Origin: Flavobacterium bizetiae | GTDB lineage: Bacteria > Bacteroidota > Bacteroidia > Flavobacteriales > Flavobacteriaceae | Assembly (NCBI RefSeq): GCF_902804475.1 | Contig: NZ_CADCSU010000087.1 | Coordinates: 124,001-188,000 of the forward strand | Length of the DNA: 64,000 nt | Direction: 5' to 3' | Shown: positions 1 through 9,262 of the stretch, piece by piece | Layout: each line of letters starts with the position of its first letter | Numbering within the stretch: position 1 is the stretch's first letter | Notes under the pieces: generated by a model | What the model was told of the DNA's origin: nothing | The model's input: only the letters and a program-made list of their open reading frames with translations | Databases searched by the model: none | Program-made: the position numbers and the translations under genes

Positions 1-868
1 AATCGTGATATAAAAGCGTGTAATTTTTAGATCTTTGTCTTCCCACCAAAATACCAGGATCATAAGAAGGGGCGGTAACTAATGCCAAAATTTCACCTGT
101 TTTAGGCTCAAGGGCAACAATTCCACCTCTTTTATTGATCATTAATTCTTCACCATATTTTTGAAGTTCAGCATCAATAGTCAGATTAATGTCTTCTCCG
201 GCAACAGCGATAGTGTCGTATTTGCCTTCTTTATAAGAACCAATTTCTCTATTGTATTTGTCTTTCTGGATGTATTTTACACCTTTTATACCGCGTAAAA
301 CTTCTTCGTAGCTTTCTTCAACACCTTGTCTTCCAATTAAGTCGCCACTATTGTAATAAGGGTTTTTAGCAATTAATTTTTCATTTACCTGTAAAATAGA
401 GCCAAAAATATTGGCGCCATAATCTACTTCATAATCACGAAGAGAACGTTTCTGGAAATAGAAACCTTCATACTTTCTGATTTTTTCCTGAAAAGCAGCA
501 AATTCATTTTTGTTTAATTGCGGTAAAAATACAGAAGGAAGCCTTGGGCTGTATACTCTGGCTTTTGCAATTCTCCTGTCGTAGTCTTCTTTAGTAATAT
601 TTAATAATGTGCAAAATTCGCTAACGTTAAGATCTTCTTTAATCTCTCTCGGGATTACCATGATGTCATAAGAAGCCTGATTCGCAACTAATAACTTTCC
701 ATTTCGGTCATAAATATAGCCTCTTTCAGGATAGTCATACTGCTTCTTGATTGCATTATTTTCTGATTTTAATTTAAAAGAATCGTCTATAATTTGCAAA
801 TAAAATACCCTCATCACTAGCAAAGATGCTGCAACGATAATTAAAGAGGGCAGCAGAATTTTTCTCAT
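1..868 (-). CDS. mrdA: Penicillin-binding protein 2 (partial, N-terminal part)
   Basis: The reading frame starts at an ATG at 866-868 on the minus strand and runs off the window at base 1, so only about 289 N-terminal residues are present. The start is a hydrophobic anchor (MRKILLPSLIIVAASLLVMR), followed by the PBP dimerisation-type region with YPERGYIYDRNGKLLVANQ and, later, GRQGVEESYEEVLRGIKG, both typical of PBP2. The catalytic transpeptidase SxxK/SxN/KTG motifs lie outside the window. In the family this is the elongation transpeptidase that crosslinks side-wall peptidoglycan. It overlaps mreD by ATGA and closes the mreBCD cluster, which supports translational coupling. Identification is secure from sequence and synteny. 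Confidence 0.93.
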   Translation of the reverse strand, partial: MRKILLPSLIIVAASLLVMRVFYLQIIDDSFKLKSENNAIKKQYDYPERGYIYDRNGKLLVANQASYDIMVIPREIKEDLNVSEFCTLLNITKEDYDRRIAKARVYSPRLPSVFLPQLNKNEFAAFQEKIRKYEGFYFQKRSLRDYEVDYGANIFGSILQVNEKLIAKNPYYNSGDLIGRQGVEESYEEVLRGIKGVKYIQKDKYNREIGSYKEGKYDTIAVAGEDINLTIDAELQKYGEELMINKRGGIVALEPKTGEILALVTAPSYDPGILVGRQRSKNYTLLYHD

Positions 869-1371
869 CGTTTATTGGGCTTAATAAGGTAAATTATTAT
901 AATTGAGGTAATTATTGTGAATATTGAGCTAAATAATGTTCGGAGTAAAATGTCCCAAATGAATTTAAATTGAAATGCTTCTAGTACGAATAATACAATG
1001 TGATGTAATAGAACAGATACTAAAATAAATGAAAACCTTTCAGGTGTTAATGAATCATTTAGTTTAATAGTTTGATATTCGTAACTCAGTCCAAATGAGA
1101 ATTTAAAAATATAAGGTCTGTAGTAGGCAAGGATAACGCAGGCTGTTGCATGAATTCCGCCTGAATTACAAAACATATCCATTGTGAGTCCTAGTAAAAA
1201 GCTAGAGAAAATTAAACCTGCTCTGTTGCTGTTTACCGGATACAAAATAATATATAGGATGTATGGGAAGGGACTTATGTACCCTAAAAAATTCATATTA
1301 TTGAAAATAACAATCTGAATTGCTAGTAACATAATAAATCGAAAAATATTGCCTAATACAGCGCTATTCAT
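865..1371 (-). CDS. mreD: Rod shape-determining protein MreD
   Basis: A 168-residue, almost entirely hydrophobic protein with about five predicted membrane segments, the usual size of MreD. It contains PFPYILYIILYPV near residue 35 and the helix GLIFSSFLLGLTMDMFCNSGGIHATACVILAYYRP, which resembles the conserved core of MreD. It overlaps mreC by 8 bases and mrdA by 4 bases (ATGA), so the three genes are almost certainly translated from one mRNA. In the family MreD is an inner-membrane part of the elongasome, linking MreC to the peptidoglycan synthases. The assignment rests on hydropathy, length and position as much as on motifs. Confidence 0.9.
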   Translation of the reverse strand: MNSAVLGNIFRFIMLLAIQIVIFNNMNFLGYISPFPYILYIILYPVNSNRAGLIFSSFLLGLTMDMFCNSGGIHATACVILAYYRPYIFKFSFGLSYEYQTIKLNDSLTPERFSFILVSVLLHHIVLFVLEAFQFKFIWDILLRTLFSSIFTIITSIIIIYLIKPNKR

Positions 1372-2194
1372 TTTTCTCCTTTTTTTCTAAATTAATAAGT
1401 TCTTCTCTGTCCTTACTTTTGATAATGTAAACGTGTCCTAGGTTTGTCATGTCGTTAAATAGTTTAACGTTTATGACATAATAACTGGTACCTGTTTTAA
1501 CGTATATTTTGTCGACTGTACCAATGTTGATTCCTTCCGGAAAAATTACAGATTGACCACCGGTAACAATTGTATCTCCTTTTCTGATAGAAGCTAATCT
1601 AGGTACATCTTCTAACTGAACAAATCCTGTGCTTTTTCCGCTCCATGTCAACGAACCAAAGTGGTTTGATTTTTTCAATTTAGCGTTAATATGCGATTTC
1701 ATATTCAAAATACTTACTACTGTTGAATATCTTGGTGAAGTATTATCAATTACGCCAATAATTCCTAAACTGTTGATAACACCCATATCAGGTTTAACTC
1801 CGTCATTTGATCCGGAATTTAAGGTGATATAGTTCTCGTGCGTATTGTATGAATTGTGAATTACTTTTGAAACAATGATATCTGCAGGTTTGATTCCTTT
1901 TACGTTATTCGCTAAAGGTACTTTTGTAGTATCAGTATCTTCTTTATTGAATAGAAGACTTTTTAATCTTGCGTTTTCAAGTACAAGCTCGTCATTTTCA
2001 GTTCTTAAATTCAAATACTCATTAATATGATTGATTTTTTCATAAACGCCTCCGCTTAAAAAATTAGCCGAGCTGATTACTCTGCTTCTATGAAAAGAAT
2101 GCGCTTGAATTGTGAGAGCCAACGAAATGCCTAAAAGCAGCAAAAACAGCAATCGATTACTGTTTCTTATAATAAAATTAAAAATTTGCTGCAT
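1364..2194 (-). CDS. mreC: Rod shape-determining protein MreC
   Basis: A 276-residue protein with one N-terminal membrane segment (about residues 12-31), then a coiled coil rich in Leu and Glu (LRTENDELVLENARLKSLL, about 62-80), and then the two beta-barrel domains of MreC (ITLNSGSNDGVKPDMGVIN, GIIGVIDNTSPRYSTVVSIL, IRKGDTIVTGGQSVIFPEGI). This is the standard MreC order. It is a periplasmic scaffold that couples MreB filaments to wall synthases. It lies 109 bases downstream of mreB, separated by an inverted repeat, and overlaps mreD. The C-terminal tail is charged (Lys/Glu-rich) and slightly longer than the barrel requires, which is common in this phylum. Confidence 0.95.
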   Translation of the reverse strand: MQQIFNFIIRNSNRLLFLLLLGISLALTIQAHSFHRSRVISSANFLSGGVYEKINHINEYLNLRTENDELVLENARLKSLLFNKEDTDTTKVPLANNVKGIKPADIIVSKVIHNSYNTHENYITLNSGSNDGVKPDMGVINSLGIIGVIDNTSPRYSTVVSILNMKSHINAKLKKSNHFGSLTWSGKSTGFVQLEDVPRLASIRKGDTIVTGGQSVIFPEGINIGTVDKIYVKTGTSYYVINVKLFNDMTNLGHVYIIKSKDREELINLEKKEKNE

Positions 2195-2239
2195 TTCTTG
2201 TTTGGTTATTTTGTTTCAGGATATGCTATTAAGTTTCAA

Positions 2240-2282
2240 ATTTTATAAGAGTCAAATTCAATTAATTTAACTCTTATAAAAT
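2240..2282 (-). repeat. Inverted repeat between mreB and mreC
   Basis: Arms 2240-2252 and 2270-2282 are perfectly complementary over 13 bases (ATTTTATAAGAGT) around a 17-base loop. The stem is AT-rich and there is no clean T tract on the minus strand, so a strong terminator is unlikely. It may be an mRNA-processing or stabilising hairpin that sets a higher MreB than MreC level. Confidence 0.6.
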
Positions 2283-2303
2283 ATATTTATTATTGGTTGA
2301 ATC

Positions 2304-3332
2304 TTATTTAATTAAGATGCTTTTAAATTTTGCAATGTTTTTAAGAGCCATTCCGGTTCCACGAACTACAGCTCTTAACGGGTCTTCTGCAATATAAACA
2401 GGTAAATCTGTTTTTTGCGAAATACGTTTGTCAAGACCTCTTAACATAGATCCACCACCAGCTAAATAAATACCAGTGTTGTAGATATCTGCAGCTAATT
2501 CAGGAGGAGTTTGAGATAATGTTTCCATTACCGCATCTTCAATACGCTGAATCGATTTGTCTAATGCTTTTGCAATTTCTCTATAAGAAACATCAACTTG
2601 TTTAGGTTTACCGGTAAGTAAATCTCTACCCTGAACAGACATATCTTCTGGCGGACCATCTAAATCTTCGATAGCAGCTCCAATTTGAATTTTTATTTTT
2701 TCAGCAGTACTTTCTCCCACAAAAAGGTTGTGTTGAGTACGCATATAATAAACGATATCATTTGTAAAAACGTCACCTGCAATTTTAACAGATTTGTCGC
2801 ATACAATACCGCCTAATGCAATAACTGCAATTTCTGTAGTACCACCTCCGATATCAACAATCATGTTTCCTTTAGGTTGCATAATATCGATACCAATACC
2901 AATTGCTGCTGCCATCGGCTCATGAATTAGGTAAACTTCTTTTCCGTTCACTCTTTCACAAGATTCTTTTACAGCTCGCATCTCAACTTCAGTAATACCA
3001 GACGGAATACATACTACCATTCTTAAGGCTGGAGTAAACATTCTTTTTTTCAATGCAGGAATACTTTTGATGAACATGTTGATCATCTTTTCCGAAGCAT
3101 CAAAGTCAGCAATAACACCGTCCTTCAAAGGCCTTATGGTTTTGATATTTTCATGCGTTTTACCTTGCATCATATTGGCTTCTTTACCAACAGCAATGAT
3201 TTTGCCTGATATTCTGTCACGTGCAACGATTGACGGACTATCAATAACAACTTTATCATTATGTATGATTAAAGTGTTTGCGGTACCAAGGTCTATCGCA
3301 ATATCCTCGGTCATGAAATCAAAAAATCCCAT
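2304..3332 (-). CDS. mreB: Actin-like cell-shape protein MreB
   Basis: 342 residues, the normal MreB length. Near the N-terminus it carries the actin-family phosphate-binding motif DLGTANTLI, then PSIVARDRISGKIIAVGKEA, the central GNMIVDIGGGTTEIAVIALGGIV phosphate-2 loop and the C-terminal GIYLAGGGSMLRGLD adenosine motif. MreB polymerises under the inner membrane and directs lateral wall synthesis. An N-terminal start of the form MGFFDFMTEDIAIDLG is typical. It is the first gene of the mreB-mreC-mreD-mrdA cluster, with a 54-base gap to purH upstream on the same strand. Identification is certain by motif and synteny. Confidence 0.98.
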   Translation of the reverse strand: MGFFDFMTEDIAIDLGTANTLIIHNDKVVIDSPSIVARDRISGKIIAVGKEANMMQGKTHENIKTIRPLKDGVIADFDASEKMINMFIKSIPALKKRMFTPALRMVVCIPSGITEVEMRAVKESCERVNGKEVYLIHEPMAAAIGIGIDIMQPKGNMIVDIGGGTTEIAVIALGGIVCDKSVKIAGDVFTNDIVYYMRTQHNLFVGESTAEKIKIQIGAAIEDLDGPPEDMSVQGRDLLTGKPKQVDVSYREIAKALDKSIQRIEDAVMETLSQTPPELAADIYNTGIYLAGGGSMLRGLDKRISQKTDLPVYIAEDPLRAVVRGTGMALKNIAKFKSILIK

Positions 3333-3386
3333 AAGTTTTTTAGGGGTTTAAAATGTTATAAATTATTTTGAACAAAGTTAAACAAA

Positions 3387-4913
3387 TTAATGTTTAAAAT
3401 GACGTGTTCCTGTAAATACCATTGCAAGATTATTTTCGTTGCAATAATTTATGCTTAATTCGTCTTTTATTGAACCTCCAGGCTGAATTACAGCTGTTAT
3501 TCCTGCTTTTTTAGCTAATTCTACACAATCCGGAAATGGGAAAAATGCATCACTTGCCATAGAAGCACCGGTTAAATCAAATCCAAAAGCTTTAGCTTTA
3601 TCTACAGCTTGAACCAAAGCATCAACTCTTGATGTCTGGCCAGTACCTGAAGAAATTAATGTTCCGTTTTTTGCAAAAACAATCGTATTTGATTTTGTGT
3701 TTTTACAAATTTTTGAAGCAAATATTAAGTCTTCTATTTCCTGAGCGGTTGGCTCAGTAATGGTAACGGTTTTTAAATGCTCTTTAGTATCTGTAATATT
3801 ATTTCTGTCCTGAATTAACAAACCATTAAGACATGTTCTTACTTGTCTTGAAGGTAATTCAACTTCATTTTGAACTAATATAATTCTGTTTTTCTTTTCT
3901 TGTAAAACGGCAATTGCATCATCATCATAACTTGGAGCAATTACTACCTCACAGAATAATTTATTGATTTCCTGTGCTGTAGCTAAATCAATTTTAGTAT
4001 TTGCAATCAAAACTCCACCAAAAGCAGATGTTGGGTCGCAAGCTAAAGCCGCTAAATAAGCTTCGCTAATTGTTTTTCTTGAAGCTAAACCACAAGCATT
4101 GTTATGTTTTAAAATAGCAAACGTTGGTCCGTCAGTTTTAAACTCATTGATTAAGTTTACAGCCGCATCAACATCTAATAAATTATTGTATGATAATTCT
4201 TTACCGTGAACTTTTTTGAACATCCCATCAAAATCTCCAAAAAAGAAACCTTTTTGATGAGGATTTTCTCCATATCTTAAAACCTGACCATCTGCAATGC
4301 TTTCTTTGTAGATTGTTTCGTCAGTATTAAAATAATTAAAAATTGCACCATCATAATGAGATGAAACGTGAAACGCTTTTGTAGCAAGTAATCTTCTATT
4401 TTCAAGAGTTGTTGCTCCGTTTTGCTCAGTAATTAAATCCAAAAGCAAGCTGTATTCGTTAACCGAAGCTACAATAACAGTGTCTTTGAAATTTTTTGCA
4501 CCGGCACGGATCAATGAAATTCCACCAATATCAATTTTTTCAATAATATCCTGTTCGCTTGCACCTGAAGCAACCGTTTTTTCAAATGGATACAAATCAA
4601 CAATAACCAGATCAATCTGAGGAATGTCAAACTCCTTCATTTGTTGAACATCGCTTTCGTTATCCTGACGGTTTAAAATTCCTCCAAAAATTTTCGGGTG
4701 TAAAGTTTTTACTCTTCCACCAAGAATTTCAGGGAATGAAGTAATATCTTCAACAGGAACTACAGGAATTCCAAGATTTTTTATAAAATCTTCAGTTCCT
4801 CCAGTCGAATAAAGTGTTACGTTTTGCTCGTGTAATTTTCTAACGATTGGCTCAAGTCCATCCTTAGAAAAAACAGATATTAATGCTGATTGTATTGTTT
4901 TAGTTGTGCTCAT
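3387..4913 (-). CDS. purH: Bifunctional AICAR formyltransferase/IMP cyclohydrolase
   Basis: 508 residues with both PurH domains. The N-terminal MGS-like IMP cyclohydrolase domain reads ISVFSKDGLEPIVRKL and VTLYSTGGTEDFIK, followed by GGRVKTLHPKIFGGIL. The C-terminal AICAR transformylase domain carries the folate/substrate motif AILKHNNACGLA and later SDAFFPFPDCVELAKKAGI and QPGGSIKDE. It catalyses the last two steps of IMP synthesis in the cytosol. It lies just upstream of mreB on the same strand, a gene order found in flavobacteria. The start ATG at 4911-4913 is followed by STTKTIQSALISVFSKDGL, which fits the family start. Confidence 0.98.
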   Translation of the reverse strand: MSTTKTIQSALISVFSKDGLEPIVRKLHEQNVTLYSTGGTEDFIKNLGIPVVPVEDITSFPEILGGRVKTLHPKIFGGILNRQDNESDVQQMKEFDIPQIDLVIVDLYPFEKTVASGASEQDIIEKIDIGGISLIRAGAKNFKDTVIVASVNEYSLLLDLITEQNGATTLENRRLLATKAFHVSSHYDGAIFNYFNTDETIYKESIADGQVLRYGENPHQKGFFFGDFDGMFKKVHGKELSYNNLLDVDAAVNLINEFKTDGPTFAILKHNNACGLASRKTISEAYLAALACDPTSAFGGVLIANTKIDLATAQEINKLFCEVVIAPSYDDDAIAVLQEKKNRIILVQNEVELPSRQVRTCLNGLLIQDRNNITDTKEHLKTVTITEPTAQEIEDLIFASKICKNTKSNTIVFAKNGTLISSGTGQTSRVDALVQAVDKAKAFGFDLTGASMASDAFFPFPDCVELAKKAGITAVIQPGGSIKDELSINYCNENNLAMVFTGTRHFKH

Positions 4914-4937
4914 TGTGTAGTTATGATTTTTCAGACT

Positions 4938-4946
4938 GCAAAAGTA
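4938..4946 (-). promoter_or_regulatory. Putative purH promoter -7 element
   Basis: The minus strand reads TACTTTTGC, an exact match to the Bacteroidota TAnnTTTGC -7 element, ending about 25 bases before the purH ATG. An A/T-rich tract lies upstream. The -33 element is not clear. Confidence 0.5.
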
Positions 4947-5079
4947 GTTTTTTTATATATTAATTTAAAGAAAATTAGTGTAACATTATGCTAAAAAAAT
5001 CTACTGATGAGTAAGTTAACTTTTATTAGGATTTTGATTTTAATTTATTGAATTTTACTTTCATGAAAAATACACGTAT

Positions 5080-6327
5080 ATGCTGGTTTATCTAAGGTTA
5101 TTAAAAGAAAGTTTCCGCTTTGCTATAAACGCTTTGAGGAATAATAAATTGCGTACCTTATTATCACTCTTAGGTGTTACTATTGGTATTTTTTCGATTA
5201 TTGCGGTATTGGCAGCGGTAGATTCTTTAGACAGAAAGATTTCAAAAGATTTAAGCAGTTTAGATAAGAATACGATTTATTTGATGAAATATTGCTTCGG
5301 GCCTTCTGAAATTCCACAATGGAAAAGAGAGCAATTCCCAAATGTAAAATACGACGAATATATAAGTTTAAAAAATTCACTTAATAATACAGATCAGGTC
5401 GCTTACCAGCTTTTTGTAAAACATGAAACTTTAAAATACGATTCAAAAACCGTTAGTGATGTTAATATAGTTCCTTCTTCCAGCGAAATGGTCGATATCG
5501 AAGGGTTGAGTTTTGATAAAGGAAGATTTTATACTGAATCCGAATCAAATTCAGGAAGCGCCGTTATCGTTCTGGGTTATGATATAGCCGAAGGACTTTT
5601 TGGGACCAGCGATCCTATTGGAAAAAATATTCGTTTATACGGACAGCGTTTTACCGTAATTGGCGTAATTAAAAAACAAGGTGCTGGTTTTTTTGGCGAT
5701 AGTAATGATACATCAGTTTATTTACCAACCAATTTTTTACGTCGAATGTATGGTGACAGTGATGCAATGACTCCGGTTATTGTTTTGAAGCCTGTTAAAG
5801 GAGTAGATATGGAGGCTTATAAAGCCGAAGTTGCACAGAAATTACGTGCTATTCGCGGAATGAAAGCAGGGGAGTCTGATAATTTCTTTATTAATGTACT
5901 TTCGGGTTTTACTGATTTTGTAGATGGAATTCTGGGAAGTTTAAGATTTGGAGGAATATTTATAAGTTTCTTTTCGTTCTTAGTAGGAGGTTTTGGTGTA
6001 GCAAATATTATGTTTGTTTCGGTAAAAGAGCGAACAAATTTAATTGGTATCCAAAAATCGTTAGGAGCAAAAAATCGATTTATATTATTTCAGTTTTTAT
6101 TTGAAGCTGTTATACTTTGTTTGATAGGCGGAATGATTGGTTTGCTGATTGTTTGGCTGATGTCGATACTCTTAACTAATTTATTAGATTTTGAATTTGT
6201 TCTAAGTTTCTGGAATATCATTATCGGAGCTGGATTATCAATTTTGGTGGGTGTAATTTCAGGAATTCTTCCGGCAATTTCAGCAGCAAAATTAGATCCG
6301 GTCGAAGCGATTAGAACCGGAATGTAA
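5080..6327 (+). CDS. MacB/FtsX-type ABC transporter permease
   Basis: 415 residues with the classic layout: one N-terminal membrane helix after ALRNNKLRTLLSLLGVTIGIFSIIAVLAAVDSL, a large extracytoplasmic MacB_PCD domain (about 45-270), and three C-terminal helices that include FVSVKERTNLIGIQKSLGAKNRFILFQFLFEAVIL and end in SAAKLDPVEAIRTGM. This is the FtsX/MacB permease signature. Such proteins act with an ABC ATPase and often a periplasmic adaptor in export or lipoprotein handling. No ATPase or adaptor gene lies next to it here, so its partner must be encoded elsewhere. The start is the ATG at 5080; an earlier ATG at 5063 is out of frame and stops quickly. The substrate is unknown. Confidence 0.88.
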   Translation: MLVYLRLLKESFRFAINALRNNKLRTLLSLLGVTIGIFSIIAVLAAVDSLDRKISKDLSSLDKNTIYLMKYCFGPSEIPQWKREQFPNVKYDEYISLKNSLNNTDQVAYQLFVKHETLKYDSKTVSDVNIVPSSSEMVDIEGLSFDKGRFYTESESNSGSAVIVLGYDIAEGLFGTSDPIGKNIRLYGQRFTVIGVIKKQGAGFFGDSNDTSVYLPTNFLRRMYGDSDAMTPVIVLKPVKGVDMEAYKAEVAQKLRAIRGMKAGESDNFFINVLSGFTDFVDGILGSLRFGGIFISFFSFLVGGFGVANIMFVSVKERTNLIGIQKSLGAKNRFILFQFLFEAVILCLIGGMIGLLIVWLMSILLTNLLDFEFVLSFWNIIIGAGLSILVGVISGILPAISAAKLDPVEAIRTGM

Positions 6328-6426
6328 AACTAATCCTAAATAAAAAGAACCATTGCAACTTCAATTTTTACTTTGATGTTGAATTTTATTGTAATTTTAA
6401 TAGCTTAATTCAAAAAAAACAATAAA

Positions 6427-7473
6427 ATGATACCAGTAAAAGCTTATGCAGCCTATGATGCTGAAAATCCGTTAAAACCTTATACTTTTGAAAGAAAAGA
6501 AGTTGGTGCTCATCAGGTTCAGATAGAAATTTTATATAGTGGCGTATGCCATTCAGATATTCATACCGCAAAAGGCGATTGGGGACCTGTTGATTATCCT
6601 TTAGTTCCCGGACATGAAATTGTAGGCCGAATTGTTGCCGTTGGTAGCGAAGTCTCTAAGTTTAAAGTTGGAGAATTAGCCGGTGTAGGTTGTTTTGTTG
6701 ATTCTTGCAGAGTTTGCCCTAGTTGCAAGTCAGGCGAGGAGCAATTTTGTGACGAAGGAATGACAGGAACTTATAATAGTGTAGAAAGAGGAACTAATAT
6801 TCCAACTCGTGGAGGATATTCGACTAGTATCATTGTTGATGAAAGCTATACGCTTCATGTTTCTGAAAAATTGGATATAAAAGGAGTTGCGCCATTATTA
6901 TGTGCCGGAATTACAACTTATTCTCCATTACGATATCTAAAAGTAGGTAAAGGTCATAAAGTTGGAGTCTTGGGTCTTGGCGGTTTAGGACATATGGCGG
7001 TAAAATTTGCCGTTTCATTTGGCGCCGAAGTTACGATGTTGAGTCATTCTCCTTCAAAAGAAGCCGATGCTAAAAAATTAGGAGCGCACAAATTTGCTTT
7101 AACTTCAGATCCTGCAACAATGGAATCTCTTGCGAATAGTTTCGATTTTATATTGAATACAGTTTCAGCAAAACACGATCATAATGCTTATTTGAATTTA
7201 TTAACGACAAACGGAACTATGATTGTAGTTGGTGCTCCACCGGCGCCGGCAGAAATCCCTGTTTTTACTCTAATCATGAAGAGAAGAAGTATTATAGGAA
7301 GTTTGATTGGAGGAATAAAAGAAACTCAGGAAATGCTGGATTACTGTGCTGAACACAATATTACTTCAGATGTTGAAATTATCGATATGGCGTATATTAA
7401 TGAAGCTTACGATCGTATGAATAGAAGTGATGTAAAATATCGTTTTGTAATTGATATGGCTTCTCTTAAGTAG
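6427..7473 (+). CDS. Zinc-dependent alcohol dehydrogenase (cinnamyl alcohol dehydrogenase/YahK-like)
   Basis: 348 residues of the medium-chain dehydrogenase family. Catalytic zinc motifs are GVCHSDIHTAKGDWG (Cys and downstream residues) and PGHEIVGRIVAVG (His-Glu). The structural zinc site has the expected four cysteines in CRVCPSCKSGEEQFC. The Rossmann nucleotide loop is GVLGLGGLGHMAVKFA. In this subgroup the enzyme reduces aldehydes with NADPH, with broad substrate range. It is transcribed after the permease gene with a 99-base gap and ends before a bidirectional terminator at 7581-7606. Physiological substrate cannot be read from the sequence. Confidence 0.92.
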   Translation: MIPVKAYAAYDAENPLKPYTFERKEVGAHQVQIEILYSGVCHSDIHTAKGDWGPVDYPLVPGHEIVGRIVAVGSEVSKFKVGELAGVGCFVDSCRVCPSCKSGEEQFCDEGMTGTYNSVERGTNIPTRGGYSTSIIVDESYTLHVSEKLDIKGVAPLLCAGITTYSPLRYLKVGKGHKVGVLGLGGLGHMAVKFAVSFGAEVTMLSHSPSKEADAKKLGAHKFALTSDPATMESLANSFDFILNTVSAKHDHNAYLNLLTTNGTMIVVGAPPAPAEIPVFTLIMKRRSIIGSLIGGIKETQEMLDYCAEHNITSDVEIIDMAYINEAYDRMNRSDVKYRFVIDMASLK

Positions 7474-7575
7474 CTAAGGTTCTAAGATGCTAAGTCTCTA
7501 AGTTTTTTGTGTTGAGTTTTATTTGGCTTTAGCTAAATAATTTCAACTTACTTTTTAAGAAAATATATGGTATTA

Positions 7576-7614
7576 AAAAAATCCTGAGAAATATTTTTCT
7601 CGGGATTTTTTTTT
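7576..7614. terminator. Bidirectional terminator
   Basis: A hairpin at 7581-7606 (ATCCTGAGAAA / TTTCTCGGGAT) is flanked by an A run at 7575-7580 and a T run after 7606. It serves the dehydrogenase on the plus strand and the lipoprotein gene on the minus strand. Confidence 0.85.
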
Positions 7615-8215
7615 AGTTCTTATTTCGAAACTTAATTTTGCTTCGATCCCATTTAATGGAATCAGAGTAATAGTAATCACTATTGGTTTTGTATTTTAAA
7701 ACAGTGTCTTCTTCTTGGGTGGTTCTTCTGATTTGATATGTTTGCAATTGGTTTTTATTTATAAACTTGAAAAAAGAAGTGTTTTTTATAGTATCATTTT
7801 GAGAAGCAATAATTAATATTTGTCTGTTTTTCTCTTTGTCTAAAATGTTTTCTGATAAAAAATCATTTAAACATGTTTTAGGGATTTTAACAATGTCTTT
7901 TGGTTGAAGATCAAGAAAATGAGGGAGTGTGTCTTTTTCACTGCCATAACTACAAAATTCAAGGAAATATCTTTTTTGATAAAAATAAAAATTTCCCTTT
8001 TTGTCAATTACTAATTGGTTCTCGGCATAGAAGCCTTTTCTTGGAGGAAGGGCAAATCTGTCAGTGTGTTTTTTTATGGAATCGTAATATTTTTCAAGTT
8101 TTTCATCTTCATAAGAGATAATGTAAGATTTGTTTTTCTCAACAATCTTCTCGTCTTTTTTAGTACAATTCAAAAAGAGTAAACAAATTAAAAAACCAAT
8201 AAAAAGTCTTGTCAT
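7613..8215 (-). CDS. Hypothetical lipoprotein
   Basis: The best start is the ATG at 8213-8215, giving 200 residues that begin MTRLFIGFLICLLFLNCTKK, a lipoprotein signal with the lipobox Phe-Leu-Asn-Cys. A longer reading from 8266 would start inside the accD terminator hairpin and bury the signal, so it was rejected. The mature part is rich in Lys, Asp and Phe with Tyr-rich stretches and shows no motif I recognise. It should be anchored to a membrane on the periplasmic side. It lies downstream of accD but is separated from it by a terminator, so it probably has its own promoter. The function is unknown. Confidence 0.72.
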   Translation of the reverse strand: MTRLFIGFLICLLFLNCTKKDEKIVEKNKSYIISYEDEKLEKYYDSIKKHTDRFALPPRKGFYAENQLVIDKKGNFYFYQKRYFLEFCSYGSEKDTLPHFLDLQPKDIVKIPKTCLNDFLSENILDKEKNRQILIIASQNDTIKNTSFFKFINKNQLQTYQIRRTTQEEDTVLKYKTNSDYYYSDSIKWDRSKIKFRNKN

Positions 8216-8243
8216 AGAAGATGGATTTAAAATAAAGATATAA

Positions 8244-8278
8244 AAAAATCCCATTTGCCGGAGCAATGGGATTTTTTA
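8244..8278. terminator. accD terminator
   Basis: The hairpin AATCCCATT / AATGGGATT at 8248-8272 has an A run on its left and a T run on its right. On the minus strand it follows the accD stop at 8298 directly. Confidence 0.85.
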
Positions 8279-8297
8279 TATTTTTAGAAGTTTAAAA

Positions 8298-9152
8298 CTA
8301 TCTAATAGGATTGTTTTGAATCAAATCGATATACAAATTAATTTTGTCTTTCAATTCTTTTCTTGGCGTGATAAAGTCTAAGAAACCGTGTTCTAATAAG
8401 AACTCAGCAGTTTGAAAACCTTCTGGTAAATCTTTTCCTGTAGTATCGCGAACAACACGAGGACCAGCGAAACCAATTAAAGCTCCAGGCTCAGAAATAT
8501 TAATATCTCCTAACATTGCATATGATGCAGTTGTTCCTCCGGTAGTTGGATCTGTACAGAGCGAAATGTATGGTAATTTAGCTTCAGCTAACTGAGCTAA
8601 TTTTACTGATGTTTTGGCTAATTGCATTAGCGAATAAGCAGCTTCCATCATACGAGCTCCACCTGATTTAGAAATCATTACAAAAGGTAATTTGTTTTTG
8701 ATCGCATGATCAATACCTCTGGCAATTTTTTCTCCAACAACAGCTCCCATAGATCCACCAATAAAGGCAAAATCCATACAGCAGATAACAAGTTCTTTTC
8801 CTTTAGATTTTCCCACTCCGGTACGCACAGCGTCTTTTAAGTGAGTTTTCTCCATTACATCTTTCAATCTTTCTGCATATTTTTTTGTATCCACAAAATG
8901 CAGAGGATCTTTTGATGTCATGTTTTTATCTAATTCAACAAATTCATTATTGTCGAATAAAATTTCAAAATAGGTTGCGCTTCCAATTCTAACATGAAAA
9001 TCATCTTCAGGACTAACAAATAAGTTTCTGGCTAATTCGTCAGCATCAATAATTTTTCCAGTAGGAGATTTGTACCACAATCCTTTAGGAACGTCCATTT
9101 TATCTTCGGTCGCAGTCGTAATCCCTTTTTCTTGTCTTTTAAACCAAGCCAT
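8298..9152 (-). CDS. accD: Acetyl-CoA carboxylase carboxyltransferase beta subunit
   Basis: 284 residues with the carboxyltransferase core: [19 protein letters not shown], the [22 protein letters not shown] acyl-CoA loop, [19 protein letters not shown] and GFAGPRVV. With AccA it transfers carboxyl from biotin to acetyl-CoA, giving malonyl-CoA for fatty-acid synthesis. The odd point is the N-terminus. Where the E. coli protein has a four-cysteine zinc ribbon, this one reads [20 protein letters not shown] followed by [18 protein letters not shown], with no cysteine at any of the four ligand positions. The fold around them is otherwise recognisable. It lies 110 bases downstream of fbaA on the same strand. 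Confidence 0.97.
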   Translation of the reverse strand: MAWFKRQEKGITTATEDKMDVPKGLWYKSPTGKIIDADELARNLFVSPEDDFHVRIGSATYFEILFDNNEFVELDKNMTSKDPLHFVDTKKYAERLKDVMEKTHLKDAVRTGVGKSKGKELVICCMDFAFIGGSMGAVVGEKIARGIDHAIKNKLPFVMISKSGGARMMEAAYSLMQLAKTSVKLAQLAEAKLPYISLCTDPTTGGTTASYAMLGDINISEPGALIGFAGPRVVRDTTGKDLPEGFQTAEFLLEHGFLDFITPRKELKDKINLYIDLIQNNPIR

Positions 9153-9154
9153 TT

Positions 9155-9262
9155 TTTTAATTTTAGAATGTAGATTTTAAATTTTAGATTTTTCAATCTG
9201 ATTCAAAATTTAGATTTCAGGCTTTTTTAGAAGTCTGAAATCTAAAATCAGAAGTCTAAAAT
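9155..9262. repeat. Low-complexity intergenic repeat
   Basis: The accD-fbaA gap is made of degenerate copies of TAGATTTTAAATTT-like units on both strands, with AGTCTGAAATCTAAAATCAG-like inverted units at the right end. Similar tracts occur at 19863-19945, 55918-55955 and 57856-57876, so this is a dispersed intergenic repeat type of this genome. Confidence 0.55.

Noticed and set aside
1629-1832. Plus-strand frame within mreC
   Set aside because: Antisense shadow of mreC without start signal or domain.
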